A program made the translations under genes and the position numbers. 64,000 nt of DNA from positions 1,116,001 to 1,180,000 of the forward strand of contig JAXMFU010000001.1 of the NCBI GenBank assembly GCA_046347625.1, read 5' to 3'. The notes under the pieces are model-generated. The model had not been told where the DNA came from, ran no database searches, and saw only the letters and a program-made list of their open reading frames with translations. Positions 48,750 to 56,823 of this stretch are shown piece by piece; positions within the stretch are counted from its first letter, which is position 1, and every line of letters starts with the position of its first letter. Origin of the DNA: CAIMUS01 sp046347625 (GTDB lineage: Bacteria; Pseudomonadota; Gammaproteobacteria; Competibacterales; Competibacteraceae).

Positions 48750-49414
48750 GCGCTAACCTGAATCTCCTGCATGGTAATGGCATGACATCGCGCCGCACCC
48801 GCCGGCGCTTGGTCGAGCGGTTACGCGCGGCGGGTATTCGCGACGAGCGGGTACTGGACGTTATTCTCACCCTGCCGCGCCATCTGTTCGTCGATGAAGC
48901 CCTGGCCAGCCATGCGTACGATGATATTGCCCTGCCCATCGGCTTCGGCCAGACCATCTCCCAGCCTTATATCGTGGCGCGGATGACTGAAGCCTTGCTG
49001 GCCGGGGGCCAACCGCAGCGGGTGTTGGAAATTGGTACGGGTTCGGCCTATCAATCCGCCGTGCTGGCGCTGCTGGTCGAGCAGGTGTATTCGGTGGAAC
49101 GTATCGGTAAGCTGCTGGAGCGGGCACGGGAACGCCTGTGGTCCCTGGCCTTGACCAATGTCTATCTGCAGTTGGGAGACGGTCGCCTGGGCTGGCCGGC
49201 ACATGCACCTTACGACGGTATTTTGGTGACCGCCGCGGCGGCGGACATACCGGCGGAATTGCTGCAGCAATTGACAGCGGGGGGACGGTTGGTCATTCCG
49301 GTGGGCACGTCGCAAGCGCAGGAATTAGTGCAAGTGGAGCGTAAATCCTTCGGTTTTGCAGAGCGCTCTCTGGGACCGGTCAGTTTCGTGCCCTTGGTAG
49401 CCGGGGTTTCCTAA
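48746..49414 (+). CDS. pcm: Protein-L-isoaspartate O-methyltransferase
   Basis: The 222-aa enzyme repairs isoaspartyl residues using S-adenosylmethionine. Key segments are PRHLFVDEALASHAYDD, GFGQTISQPYIVARMTE and the SAM-binding loop VLEIGTGSAYQSAVLA (Ala in place of the usual second Gly). GTG 48746 overlaps the surE stop by four bases. Part of the stationary-phase operon. Confidence 0.96.
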   Translation: MSANLNLLHGNGMTSRRTRRRLVERLRAAGIRDERVLDVILTLPRHLFVDEALASHAYDDIALPIGFGQTISQPYIVARMTEALLAGGQPQRVLEIGTGSAYQSAVLALLVEQVYSVERIGKLLERARERLWSLALTNVYLQLGDGRLGWPAHAPYDGILVTAAAADIPAELLQQLTAGGRLVIPVGTSQAQELVQVERKSFGFAERSLGPVSFVPLVAGVS

Positions 49415-49425
49415 GGAGCGGCAGG

Positions 49426-49992
49426 GTGACAGGCCAATTACTCATGATCTCGCGGCGATTACGCCGAGGTGCTTTCCGGTTGGGCACGAAGATGCTTCTG
49501 AGCGCCTGGATAGGGTTGGCCTTGGCGGCGACAGTACCGGCCGCAACAATGGAACAGTCTGTCCGGACAATGGATAGTCCGGCGCGTGATCGTCAGGCCG
49601 ATAGCAGCAAGAACTGGCGATGGCCTATTCAAGGGCAGGTGGTGCTCGGCTATAACCCGGCTCTGCCGGGTCGCAAAGGTATCGTGATCGGCGGTAAACC
49701 ACGCCAGGCGGTCCGGGCGGCGATGGCCGGCCGGGTAGTTTATGCAGGGGGTGGACTTCCGCATGATGGAAAGCTTATCATTATCAAACATGGGAATAAC
49801 TTGCTAAGCGCTTATGGCCATCTTGGCAAAATTCTCGTTAAACAAGGAGAAATTATTCAATCAGGGCAGATAATTGCGCAACTGGGTGCCGGTAAAACCA
49901 GTCCGGTACTGCATTTTGAAATTCGTCGTAACGGCAAGCCAGTCAATCCTTTGAACTTTTTACCAGCCCGGCGTATTACCGCAGAGGCTTGA
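49426..49992 (+). CDS. NlpD-position LytM (M23) protein, LysM-less and probably non-catalytic
   Basis: The 188-aa protein has a signal or anchor helix (about 20-40, MLLSAWIGLALAATVPAATM) and a C-terminal LytM fold: WPIQGQVVLGYN, GKLIIIKHGNNLLSAYGHLG and SPVLHFEIRRNGKPVNPLNF. The first zinc ligand pair (HxxxD) is replaced by GIVIGGKP, so it should be inactive, like NlpD/EnvC activators of amidases. Typical NlpD has a lipobox Cys and a LysM domain; both are absent and the protein is about half length. Position before rpoS nonetheless marks it as the NlpD equivalent. Start GTG 49426 after AGGAG. Confidence 0.85.
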   Translation: MTGQLLMISRRLRRGAFRLGTKMLLSAWIGLALAATVPAATMEQSVRTMDSPARDRQADSSKNWRWPIQGQVVLGYNPALPGRKGIVIGGKPRQAVRAAMAGRVVYAGGGLPHDGKLIIIKHGNNLLSAYGHLGKILVKQGEIIQSGQIIAQLGAGKTSPVLHFEIRRNGKPVNPLNFLPARRITAEA

Positions 49993-50026
49993 TTCTAACT
50001 CGTCAGTTAATAGCTTACTCGGATTC

Positions 50027-50201
50027 AGGGCTGTTCAAGAGTGCCGAAAACAGGGTAAGCGCCAAGCTGATCGGAGCTACTCCGTGACATTTTTCACACA
50101 GTAAATGCACCCTATTTCACAGCCAAGCTGTATTTACTTCGATATATTTGAGACGGTGCTCCTGCCAGCGCCTCTACCCTACGAGGACATTGAACAGCCC
50201 T
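50027..50201. repeat. 175-bp unit with 12-bp inverted ends before rpoS
   Basis: AGGGCTGTTCAA (50027-50038) and TTGAACAGCCCT (50190-50201) are perfect inverted repeats; further imperfect pairing (ACAGGGTAAGCGC with GCGCCTCTACCCT) lies inside. It occupies most of the 306-bp space between the LytM gene and rpoS, so it could be a MITE-like insertion or a structured rpoS leader. Confidence 0.5.
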
Positions 50202-50298
50202 ATATTAGGATTACAGAGGGTCAACAGGTGGCAGGCTGCTTGGCTGCCGCCAGGACGACATAGCATTACTACACTATTGCCGGTCGAGGAGGTGTTTC

Positions 50299-51327
50299 AT
50301 GTCGCGATGGATTAGACAGACTGCTGAGCGGCTCGCCCCGAGCGAGTGGGTCGAAATTTTGGAACAGGATACTCCGGCCTTGGCCGCTGAAATCCCGCTG
50401 CCTGAGCAGACCCCCATAGACAGCGAAGAGGAATCGAATCCGGCCCTGGAGGAGCAGGAAGCAAGCTGGATTCTGCAGGAGTGGGAACCGGCTGGGGAGG
50501 AACTGGATGCCACCCGGCTTTACCTGGGCAAAATCGGCGTTTCACCTCTGTTGACCGCCGACGAGGAGGTACATTATGCCCGCCTGGCGTTACGGGGTCT
50601 TGCCAGCGCCCGCGAGCGTATGGTGAAAAGCAATCTGCGGCTGGTGGTAAAAATCGCCCGACGTTATCTCAATCGCGGCCTTAGCCTGCTGGATCTGATC
50701 GAGGAAGGCAATCTCGGCCTGATCCACGCAGTCGAAAAGTTCGACCCTGAGAAAGGTTTTCGTTTTTCCACCTATGCCACCTGGTGGATCCGCCAGACTA
50801 TCGAGCGGGCCATTATGAATCAGACCCGCGTTGTCCGCCTGCCGATTCATATCATCAAGGAAATCAACCTTTATCTACGCACCGCCCGGCAACTGGCGCA
50901 ATTGCAAGACCATGAACCTTCGGTGGAGGAGATCGCCCGGGCTATCGATAAACCTGTCGGCACGGTCAAGCAGCTGCTGGGTTTGAACGAGCGAATCGCC
51001 TCCATGGATGGCCCGCTCGGCCAGGATGAAGACTGGTCGCTGCTGGATGCCCTTCCCGATGAACAGCCCGATCCCTGTCAACTTTTACAGGATCAGGATC
51101 TGCATGCGAAGCTATCGATCTGGCTCGGCCAATTGAACGAGAAACAACGGGTTGTGGTGGAACGGCGCTTCGGACTCAATGGTTACGAACGGTCCACGCT
51201 GGAGCAGGTCGGTGCCACCATCGGTGTCACCCGCGAGCGGGTCCGGCAGATTCAAATCGATGCGTTACGGCGACTGCGACAGATCTTAAAGGATGAGGGT
51301 TTTTCGGAAGAGGTATTACACGCCTGA
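50299..51327 (+). CDS. rpoS: RNA polymerase sigma factor RpoS
   Basis: The 342-aa sigma factor directs the general stress and stationary-phase response. It shows LYLGKIGVSPLLTADEEV (region 1.2), KSNLRLVVKIARRYLNRGL and IEEGNLGLIHAVEKFDPEKG (2.1-2.2), FSTYATWWIRQTIERAIMNQ (2.3-2.4), and the 4.2 HTH LEQVGATIGVTRERVRQIQ. GAGGAGGT precedes ATG 50299. The acidic N-terminal head is somewhat longer than usual. Confidence 0.97.
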   Translation: MSRWIRQTAERLAPSEWVEILEQDTPALAAEIPLPEQTPIDSEEESNPALEEQEASWILQEWEPAGEELDATRLYLGKIGVSPLLTADEEVHYARLALRGLASARERMVKSNLRLVVKIARRYLNRGLSLLDLIEEGNLGLIHAVEKFDPEKGFRFSTYATWWIRQTIERAIMNQTRVVRLPIHIIKEINLYLRTARQLAQLQDHEPSVEEIARAIDKPVGTVKQLLGLNERIASMDGPLGQDEDWSLLDALPDEQPDPCQLLQDQDLHAKLSIWLGQLNEKQRVVVERRFGLNGYERSTLEQVGATIGVTRERVRQIQIDALRRLRQILKDEGFSEEVLHA

Positions 51328-51333
51328 AACGGC

Positions 51334-51717
51334 TCAGGAGTCCCGGCGGATCGGCAACAACGCCGCTGCCACCCGCCGGCCTTCGGCCATGATGAAATTA
51401 TAGGTGCGGCAGGCGGCGGCGGTATCCATGACTTCGAGTCCCACGCCCCGGCTTAGCAGTAGATGGCTCAAGCGAGGGTGTGGAAAATGCTGACGGGCGC
51501 CCGTACCGAGCAGGACGATTTCCAGGTCCAGCGCCAGTAACGGTTCCAGATGATTCACCTGTAAGTCGGAAAACGATTGTGGCGGCCAATCGGTAATGAG
51601 CTTTTCCGGGGTGACAATCAGGCTGCGCCGGATAGTCTGGTCGTTGATCCTGATGTAACCTTCATCGTAGGCACGAATCGTGTTGGCTGCGCCGGTGGTA
51701 TCCGGTTTAAGTCGCAT
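51334..51717 (-). CDS. Mth938-like domain protein (DUF498)
   Basis: The 127-aa protein fits the Mth938/Xcc1710-like family: IRAYDEGYIRINDQTI, SLIVTPEKLITDWPPQSF, LLALDLEIVLLGTGAR and VGLEVMDTAAACRTYNFIMA. Structures of this family are small alpha/beta folds of unknown role, also found in the NDUFAF3 complex I assembly factor. AAGGA lies upstream of ATG 51717. Convergent with rpoS, seven bases apart. Confidence 0.9.
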   Translation of the reverse strand: MRLKPDTTGAANTIRAYDEGYIRINDQTIRRSLIVTPEKLITDWPPQSFSDLQVNHLEPLLALDLEIVLLGTGARQHFPHPRLSHLLLSRGVGLEVMDTAAACRTYNFIMAEGRRVAAALLPIRRDS

Positions 51718-51883
51718 GTGGGTTTCCTTGAGAAGTCGAAAATAACACAGCGTTTTAGCGTTGGTTATGGCTCCTCCGGGTTTGGTTCCCTTTTCGGTAG
51801 AGGGGACAATGACCGGTTGCACTGAGTGAACAGTAAGTGAATGGTTCAAAACAACAATAATTCCTACAAGGATCGACTTCTTA

Positions 51884-52022
51884 CCTGGGAGCGCCGGCGT
51901 CCCCGCCGGCCCGTGCCTGGGAGCGCCGGCGTCCCCGCCGGCCCGTTCGAGGGTATCCACTTAAGATAGGGCACTTTGCAGGCCGACCGCAACGTGCCGG
52001 CGAGGACGCCGGCGCTCCCAGG
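51884..52022. repeat. Dispersed repeat A, copy 3 (left arm doubled)
   Basis: Two left arms CCTGGGAGCGCCGGCGTCCC in tandem (51884 and 51917), the core GGGTATCCACTTAAGATAGG with CACTTTGCAGG, and the right arm GGACGCCGGCGCTCCCAGG. It lies in the gap before the protease cluster and appears to have removed the 5' end of the next frame. Confidence 0.88.
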
Positions 52023-52118
52023 ATCGAATCGCCTCACCTTATTCCACCGGCGGGAGCGGAAACATGGGAGGCGACCGAATGGACGCCCTATACGTTACTG
52101 GGCCGCTGGCTGGTACTG

Positions 52119-52379
52119 TTGCAGGTGCTCTGTGCCTCGCCGCAGGCCGTTTCCGCCGCATTGTGGGAACAACAGCAGGCCATCGACCGGCGGTTACAGG
52201 CGGTCTTTCACGACCGTCCGCCGACGGAAGCCACTGCCCAAGCGGTACTGAAGGCGTTGGCAGACCTCGCCGCCGGTTTCGACAGCCGCCACACCGGCAG
52301 TAATCCGCAGCGGCTTTGTCAGCAGGTCGAGGCGATACGGACCGGTCTGGAAGCCCGCTTGTTGCCGTCAGCACCATGA
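52119..52379 (+). pseudogene. Hypothetical protein, 5'-truncated, coupled to the protease gene
   Basis: A frame with coding character (TWEATEWTPYTLLGRWLVLL, then QAVSAALWEQQQAIDRRLQA and VLKALADLAAGFDSRHTG) runs open from the repeat through to a TGA at 52379 that overlaps the ATG of the M48 gene. The only start in the frame is a TTG at 52119 (86 aa), inside a hydrophobic segment. The sequence upstream, from about 52026, still reads like protein, so the gene probably lost its beginning to repeat A. The ATGA overlap shows it belonged to the protease operon. Family unknown. Confidence 0.6.
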
Positions 52380-53484
52380 ACGCCTGGACCGATAGGATTA
52401 AGAGTAGGGTGGGCAGCTTGCCTGCCCACGCGGGTTGTCTGCTGCTGCTATGGAGTGGGTTGGCGTTCCCCGCCGCTACGGACACCCCGCCCAACCCCCG
52501 TGCCCAAGTCCAGTTTTATATCACCACCTACAGCCTCGCGGACCCGCGCGAGCAGCCCCTCGTGGCGCGGGCCTATTGGATTTTCGAGGAACTGCGGCGG
52601 GTGGCCGAACCACCGGCTCGTCGTCAGCCGCAGTTGAAAATCGTCAACAGTCCGGGCGATCCCTGGGCGATTGCCTTGCCCGACGGCTTTATCGTGCTGT
52701 CGCGGCGGGCGGTCGAGTTGGCCTATCAGGGGGTTGGTCAGCCGGAGGGCGATGCCCGGTTGGCGTTCATCCTGGGTCATGAATTAGCACATCTGGCCAA
52801 GGACGATTTCTGGCATCTGGAAGTCTCCCAGGCGCTGGCCGGCGATCCTGAGCCGGCGGCGGTGAATCTGCGCCGCCTGCTGGAGCAGCAGGCCGATGTG
52901 CAGGGCGCCGCAGTCGAGCCGCGCCGGCGGGCGCTGCGGCTGAAAGAAGCCGAAGCCGACGATCGCGGCTTTCTGTACGCCGGATTGGCCGGCTATCGGG
53001 TGGATACGCTGCTGGGAGAACCCGGCGCGGGGAAAGCGGATTTCTTCCACGACTGGCTGAGCCAGACCCAGACCCGGCTGGACCCCGCCCATCCCGACCC
53101 GGCGGAGCGGGCCACGCTGCTGCGGGTGCAGTTGGACCGGTTGCAGGAGAAACTGGAGTTCTTTTACACCGGCGTGCGGCTGACCCATTTCGGCGCCTAC
53201 GCCGACGCCGAGTATTTTCTGCGCGAGTTTCAGACGGTGTTTCCCGCTCGCGAGGTGCATAACAATCTGGGCTATGGCTATCTGCAACGGGCGCGGCGGG
53301 AACTGCCGCCTGCGCTGGCCTACCGTTATTGTCTGCCCACCCTGCTCGATACCACCACCCGCGCCGCCACCATCGTCCAGCGGGGCGGTAGTGAAGAGAC
53401 GCCGGCGCTCACGGCGGAAGCCCGCACCCTGCTGCCCAGTGTCAATTATTTTTTAACATCAGTGACAATTATTTTTTAACATTG

Positions 53485-54321
53485 TCAGTGGGGCCACTCC
53501 ACCTCGGTCACCGGCTCTGGAGAGCGGTGAGGGTCATGCGTCTCATCCTCAGTCGACGTGTCACTGTCAGTATGAGGAGCAGGCTGTTGCCGTTCCTTGG
53601 CCTGTTCGGTCCGAAAACTCGAGCCGGTCATCTCCAAGATGATGGCATGATGGACGAGCCTGTCAATGGCGGCTGCCGTCGTCAGGGGATCTTGGAAAAT
53701 GCGATCCCATTGACTGAAGACGAGATTGCTGCTGATGAGTACGCTCTTGCGCTCGTAGCGCTCAGCCAAAAAAGTAAATAGGACTTCCATTTCCGCCCGA
53801 CTTTGCTGCACGTAGCCAATATCGTCCAGAATGATGGCGGCAAAGCCATCCAGCTTATGTAGTTCCTGTTCCAGGCGCAGGGCTTGCTTGGCGGCAAGCA
53901 ACCGTTGTACCAGTTGGTAAGCAGGCGCAAACAAGACCCGATAACCCCGCTCTATCAGGGCATGACCCACGGCACACAGCACGTGGGTTTTGCCTCGACC
54001 CGGTAACCCAAACGCCAGTATATTCTGGGCTTGGTCGACAAAATGCCCCTCGCACAGGGTGGGGAGCTGGCGGCGTACGGGGATGGGGAGGTGGTTCACC
54101 TGCAAGGTCGTCAGCGTCTTGCTGGAGGGCAACCTCGATTCCTGCCGCCGCCGTTGGACCCGGCACTGGCGGCGTGCCGCCACTTCCAGTTCCGCCAGGG
54201 TATAGAGGTAGCGCGTAAAGCTCCAACCCGACCGTTCGGCCTCGATCGCCAATGATTGTGCCTGGGCCAGCACGGTGGATAGGTGTAGCTCCCGCAGGAG
54301 GAGTTCGAGACTGTCGGTCAT
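53485..54321 (-). CDS. istB: IS21-family helper ATPase IstB
   Basis: The 278-aa AAA+ protein has an N-terminal helical region, Walker A FGLPGRGKTHVLCA (about residues 102-115), Walker B AAIILDDIGYVQQS and sensor VLISSNLVFSQWDRIF, as in DnaC/IstB proteins. It assists IstA in target choice. Its ATG overlaps the istA stop (ATGA). The C-terminus is somewhat extended and hydrophilic. Confidence 0.95.
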   Translation of the reverse strand: MTDSLELLLRELHLSTVLAQAQSLAIEAERSGWSFTRYLYTLAELEVAARRQCRVQRRRQESRLPSSKTLTTLQVNHLPIPVRRQLPTLCEGHFVDQAQNILAFGLPGRGKTHVLCAVGHALIERGYRVLFAPAYQLVQRLLAAKQALRLEQELHKLDGFAAIILDDIGYVQQSRAEMEVLFTFLAERYERKSVLISSNLVFSQWDRIFQDPLTTAAAIDRLVHHAIILEMTGSSFRTEQAKERQQPAPHTDSDTSTEDETHDPHRSPEPVTEVEWPH

Positions 54322-55796
54322 CGCGTGAGCTCTCCCAGCAGGGTGTCATAACTGGCTAACTCGACCGCTGGGATCGCCAAGGCAGGTACGACCGGCAGGG
54401 CGGGACGGACCAACTCGCGCACCCGGTCCGGCTCGGGTACCTGCCCGGCTTCCAACACTAACTCCAGGGCCGCCTGGACCTCTGCCTCCTGGGTCGAGGC
54501 GGCCAAGTGCAGCAGTCGGAGGTAGGCGGCATCGCCAGCGGTACCGGGATGAGCGGCTTGCAGCGCCGCGTAAGCCCGCCGAAATACCAGCGTCGGGAAT
54601 AACGCTTCCCGGTAACGATAACGGGCAAAGGCCCCTGGTTTTTGCACCAGCGACCAGATCACATGGCGGTAGTCAATGGCATGATGCGAACGACCGATCA
54701 AGCGGGGCATCTCCTGAATCCAAGTCGCGCCGTAAAAGACCGCCACGTGGTTTTCATAGACCTGTACCCGGAGTGACTGCTGCACCAGGCGGGGGGGTAC
54801 GGAATAGAGATTGCCGAGCACGTTGATCGTGCTGTTTTGGCTGACCCGCACCGTGAGCTCCTTAAATTCCGGGAAGCGGTCAACGGTCAGCGGCTGCATC
54901 ACCGCCAATTCGTCCTGTAACCGGGCCTGCCGGCGGTGGTTCTCCTGGTGTAACCGCCCTTCCAACCACGCGTCAAAGGCCACTTCCGACACAAAGTCGC
55001 TACTCCCCCGACCTAGCAGGGCCTGCTGGAGGAAGCGTTTGAAAGCGCCGTTGTGGGCTTCCACCGTGCCATTTTGTTCTTTCTGGCCGACGGCGATGGT
55101 CCGCGGTTTCATGCCCAGGTGGGCCATCAGCTCCAGATATTCGCGGTTGAATTCCCGCTGGCCGGTGCGCACCCGGTGGGTGGCACCGGTGGAGTTATCG
55201 GTCTGATGCCACGCAGGCACTTTCCCTAAGCGAAAGAGTGCCTCTTGAATCCCCCGTTTCAGCGCCAGCAACGATTCCGAGCGGCACCGGCAGGCCCACT
55301 GCCAATTCGAGTACGGCAGGACCACATGACACAGCAACGGCGCGTAAGATTCACCCTGCAGCGTCATTCCCAATTCACCCGTATGAGTAAAATCCGTCTG
55401 CACCGCTTCCCCCGGTCGGTGCTGCTGCGGAAAGAACACTTCTGCCGCCTGATCATCCCCGTGTAACGCCCGCCACCGCTGCACCCGCCGATGCAGCGTG
55501 CGGAGCTGGCCGGGCTGGAATTGGCCCGGGTAGCGTTCTTGTAACTCCTCGAAGAGGGTTCGTGCCCACAGCCCCGGCGCTTCGCGTAGGCGGGCCTCGA
55601 TTTCCGGCCAGACGGCCGCAAATGGGTCCGGCCGGGTCCGCCACTCGTGCCTGGACTTCAGCTCCGAGGGCAGCTTGCCCAACCGCCGATACTTGGCCGC
55701 CGTCTGTCGGCACACGCCCGCTTTCGCTGCTGCCATACCTTCATTCCCATGCTTGCTCAATTCTTTCATGATCATTCTCACCTGTTGGTCTGTCAT
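54318..55796 (-). CDS. istA: IS21-family transposase IstA
   Basis: With ATG 55796 the protein is 492 aa. It has an N-terminal HTH (MAAAKAGVCRQTAAKYRRLG), the DDE catalytic core with EAVQTDFTHTGEL (first Asp), AWHQTDNSTGATHRV (second Asp) and GQKEQNGTVEAHNGAFKRFL (Glu), then the beta-barrel domain with NVLGNLYSVPPRLV. All three acids are present, so the element may be active. Confidence 0.95.
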   Translation of the reverse strand: MTDQQVRMIMKELSKHGNEGMAAAKAGVCRQTAAKYRRLGKLPSELKSRHEWRTRPDPFAAVWPEIEARLREAPGLWARTLFEELQERYPGQFQPGQLRTLHRRVQRWRALHGDDQAAEVFFPQQHRPGEAVQTDFTHTGELGMTLQGESYAPLLCHVVLPYSNWQWACRCRSESLLALKRGIQEALFRLGKVPAWHQTDNSTGATHRVRTGQREFNREYLELMAHLGMKPRTIAVGQKEQNGTVEAHNGAFKRFLQQALLGRGSSDFVSEVAFDAWLEGRLHQENHRRQARLQDELAVMQPLTVDRFPEFKELTVRVSQNSTINVLGNLYSVPPRLVQQSLRVQVYENHVAVFYGATWIQEMPRLIGRSHHAIDYRHVIWSLVQKPGAFARYRYREALFPTLVFRRAYAALQAAHPGTAGDAAYLRLLHLAASTQEAEVQAALELVLEAGQVPEPDRVRELVRPALPVVPALAIPAVELASYDTLLGELTR

Positions 55797-56823
55797 CGTC
55801 ACGGCTATGCCCTCCAGTTCACTGAAGAACACAGCTTGCCACGAACTCACAGGTGGCCTGCCATGTTAATTTTTAATTGTCATCCATGTTAATTTTTAAT
55901 TGTCACTGAGCACCCTGCTCTTGCAGGCGGTGGACAGCCTCACTCGCGCGGTCGCGGCGGATTCGACCTATCTGCCGGCCCGGCTCAATCTGGCGGCGGC
56001 GTATTTTTACCTTGATGAAATCTACCAGGCCCGCGCCGTCATCGAGGCGGCGCGCAAGCTGGCGCCGGACGACCGGGAAGTGCAGAACCTGCGCGCCCTG
56101 ATTCTCTATCGGGAAGGGGTGGACGCCGACACCTGGCCCAACGCCCTGAAGCTACTCGAAGACCTGGCGGCCCAACCGCAAGCCCCGGCGTGTCTGACCT
56201 ACAACCTGGCGCAACTGCTGGAAGAACGGCAGCGCAGCGCCAAAGCCAGGACGATCTGGACCACCCTGGCCAGGCGTCTGCCGGAATTACCGCTACCCTA
56301 CCGGCAGACGGTGTGTGAACACGCCGCGACCGAGGCCGCCTGCCGGACGCTGACCACCGCTCCAGCCAAGATTCCAGCGCCACCCTGGCCGCTGCCGGCG
56401 CCGTTGGGACTGGATTTGCTCCAGGAGCCGGACCGCGCTAAGCGGTATCTGGCCGGCTGGACGGCCACCGCGTTCGATTGGCAGCAACCGGGCCTGAAAG
56501 GGCATCTGTACCGCGGTCCGCCAGGAGCAGCGGTGCTGGAATTGGACGGTTATGTGGAGTTGGTGGTGCTGCGGGGTGAAGGGCTGGGAACAGAGGACAC
56601 CCTGCGTAACGGCTGTGGTCAGCCGACTCTGCAACAGCCGGTCGTCGGCGGCACACTCTGGTCGTATGGCAATCAGTGGGCCGCGCTGGTGCGGGAGGGG
56701 CAGGTGGCGGAAGTATGGGTCAAGCGGCAGCCGGCCCGCTCGTGAGCCGGGTATAAAGTGACGCAAGAAGACAAATGATCAGGTTGTGTCCGTCTATTGA
56801 GGACAGTAAACGTTGAGGAGAGC

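Larger units (their letters stand above)
53434..55909 (-). mobile_element. IS21-family insertion sequence
   Basis: A 2.5 kb element with istA and istB on the minus strand. The ends carry related inverted repeats: CAGTGTCAATTATTTTTTAA on the left and, on the complement of the right end, CAGTGACAATTAAAAATTAA, each followed by a second internal copy. GCACCCTGCT occurs just outside both ends (53424-53433 and 55910-55919), a probable 10-bp target duplication, rather long for IS21 (4-8 bp usual), so the exact ends may be off by a few bases. Both genes look intact. Confidence 0.9.
52376..56745 (+). pseudogene. Exported M48-like metalloprotease with TPRs, split by an IS21-family element
   Basis: The gene starts at ATG 52376. 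The left part (52376-53433) encodes a signal segment (GCLLLLWSGLAFPAATDTP), a peptidase M48 core with the zinc motif LAFILGHELAHLAKDDF, AEADDRGFLYAGLAGY as the third ligand, and the first TPR-like helices. The right part resumes at 55920 with TPRs (LNLAAAYFYLDEIYQARAVI) and a C-terminal domain. Removing 53434-55919 joins RTLL to LQAVDSL in frame and gives 627 codons plus a stop. As it stands the product is cut after about 353 residues plus IS-derived residues; the zinc site is still encoded. Confidence 0.85.
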
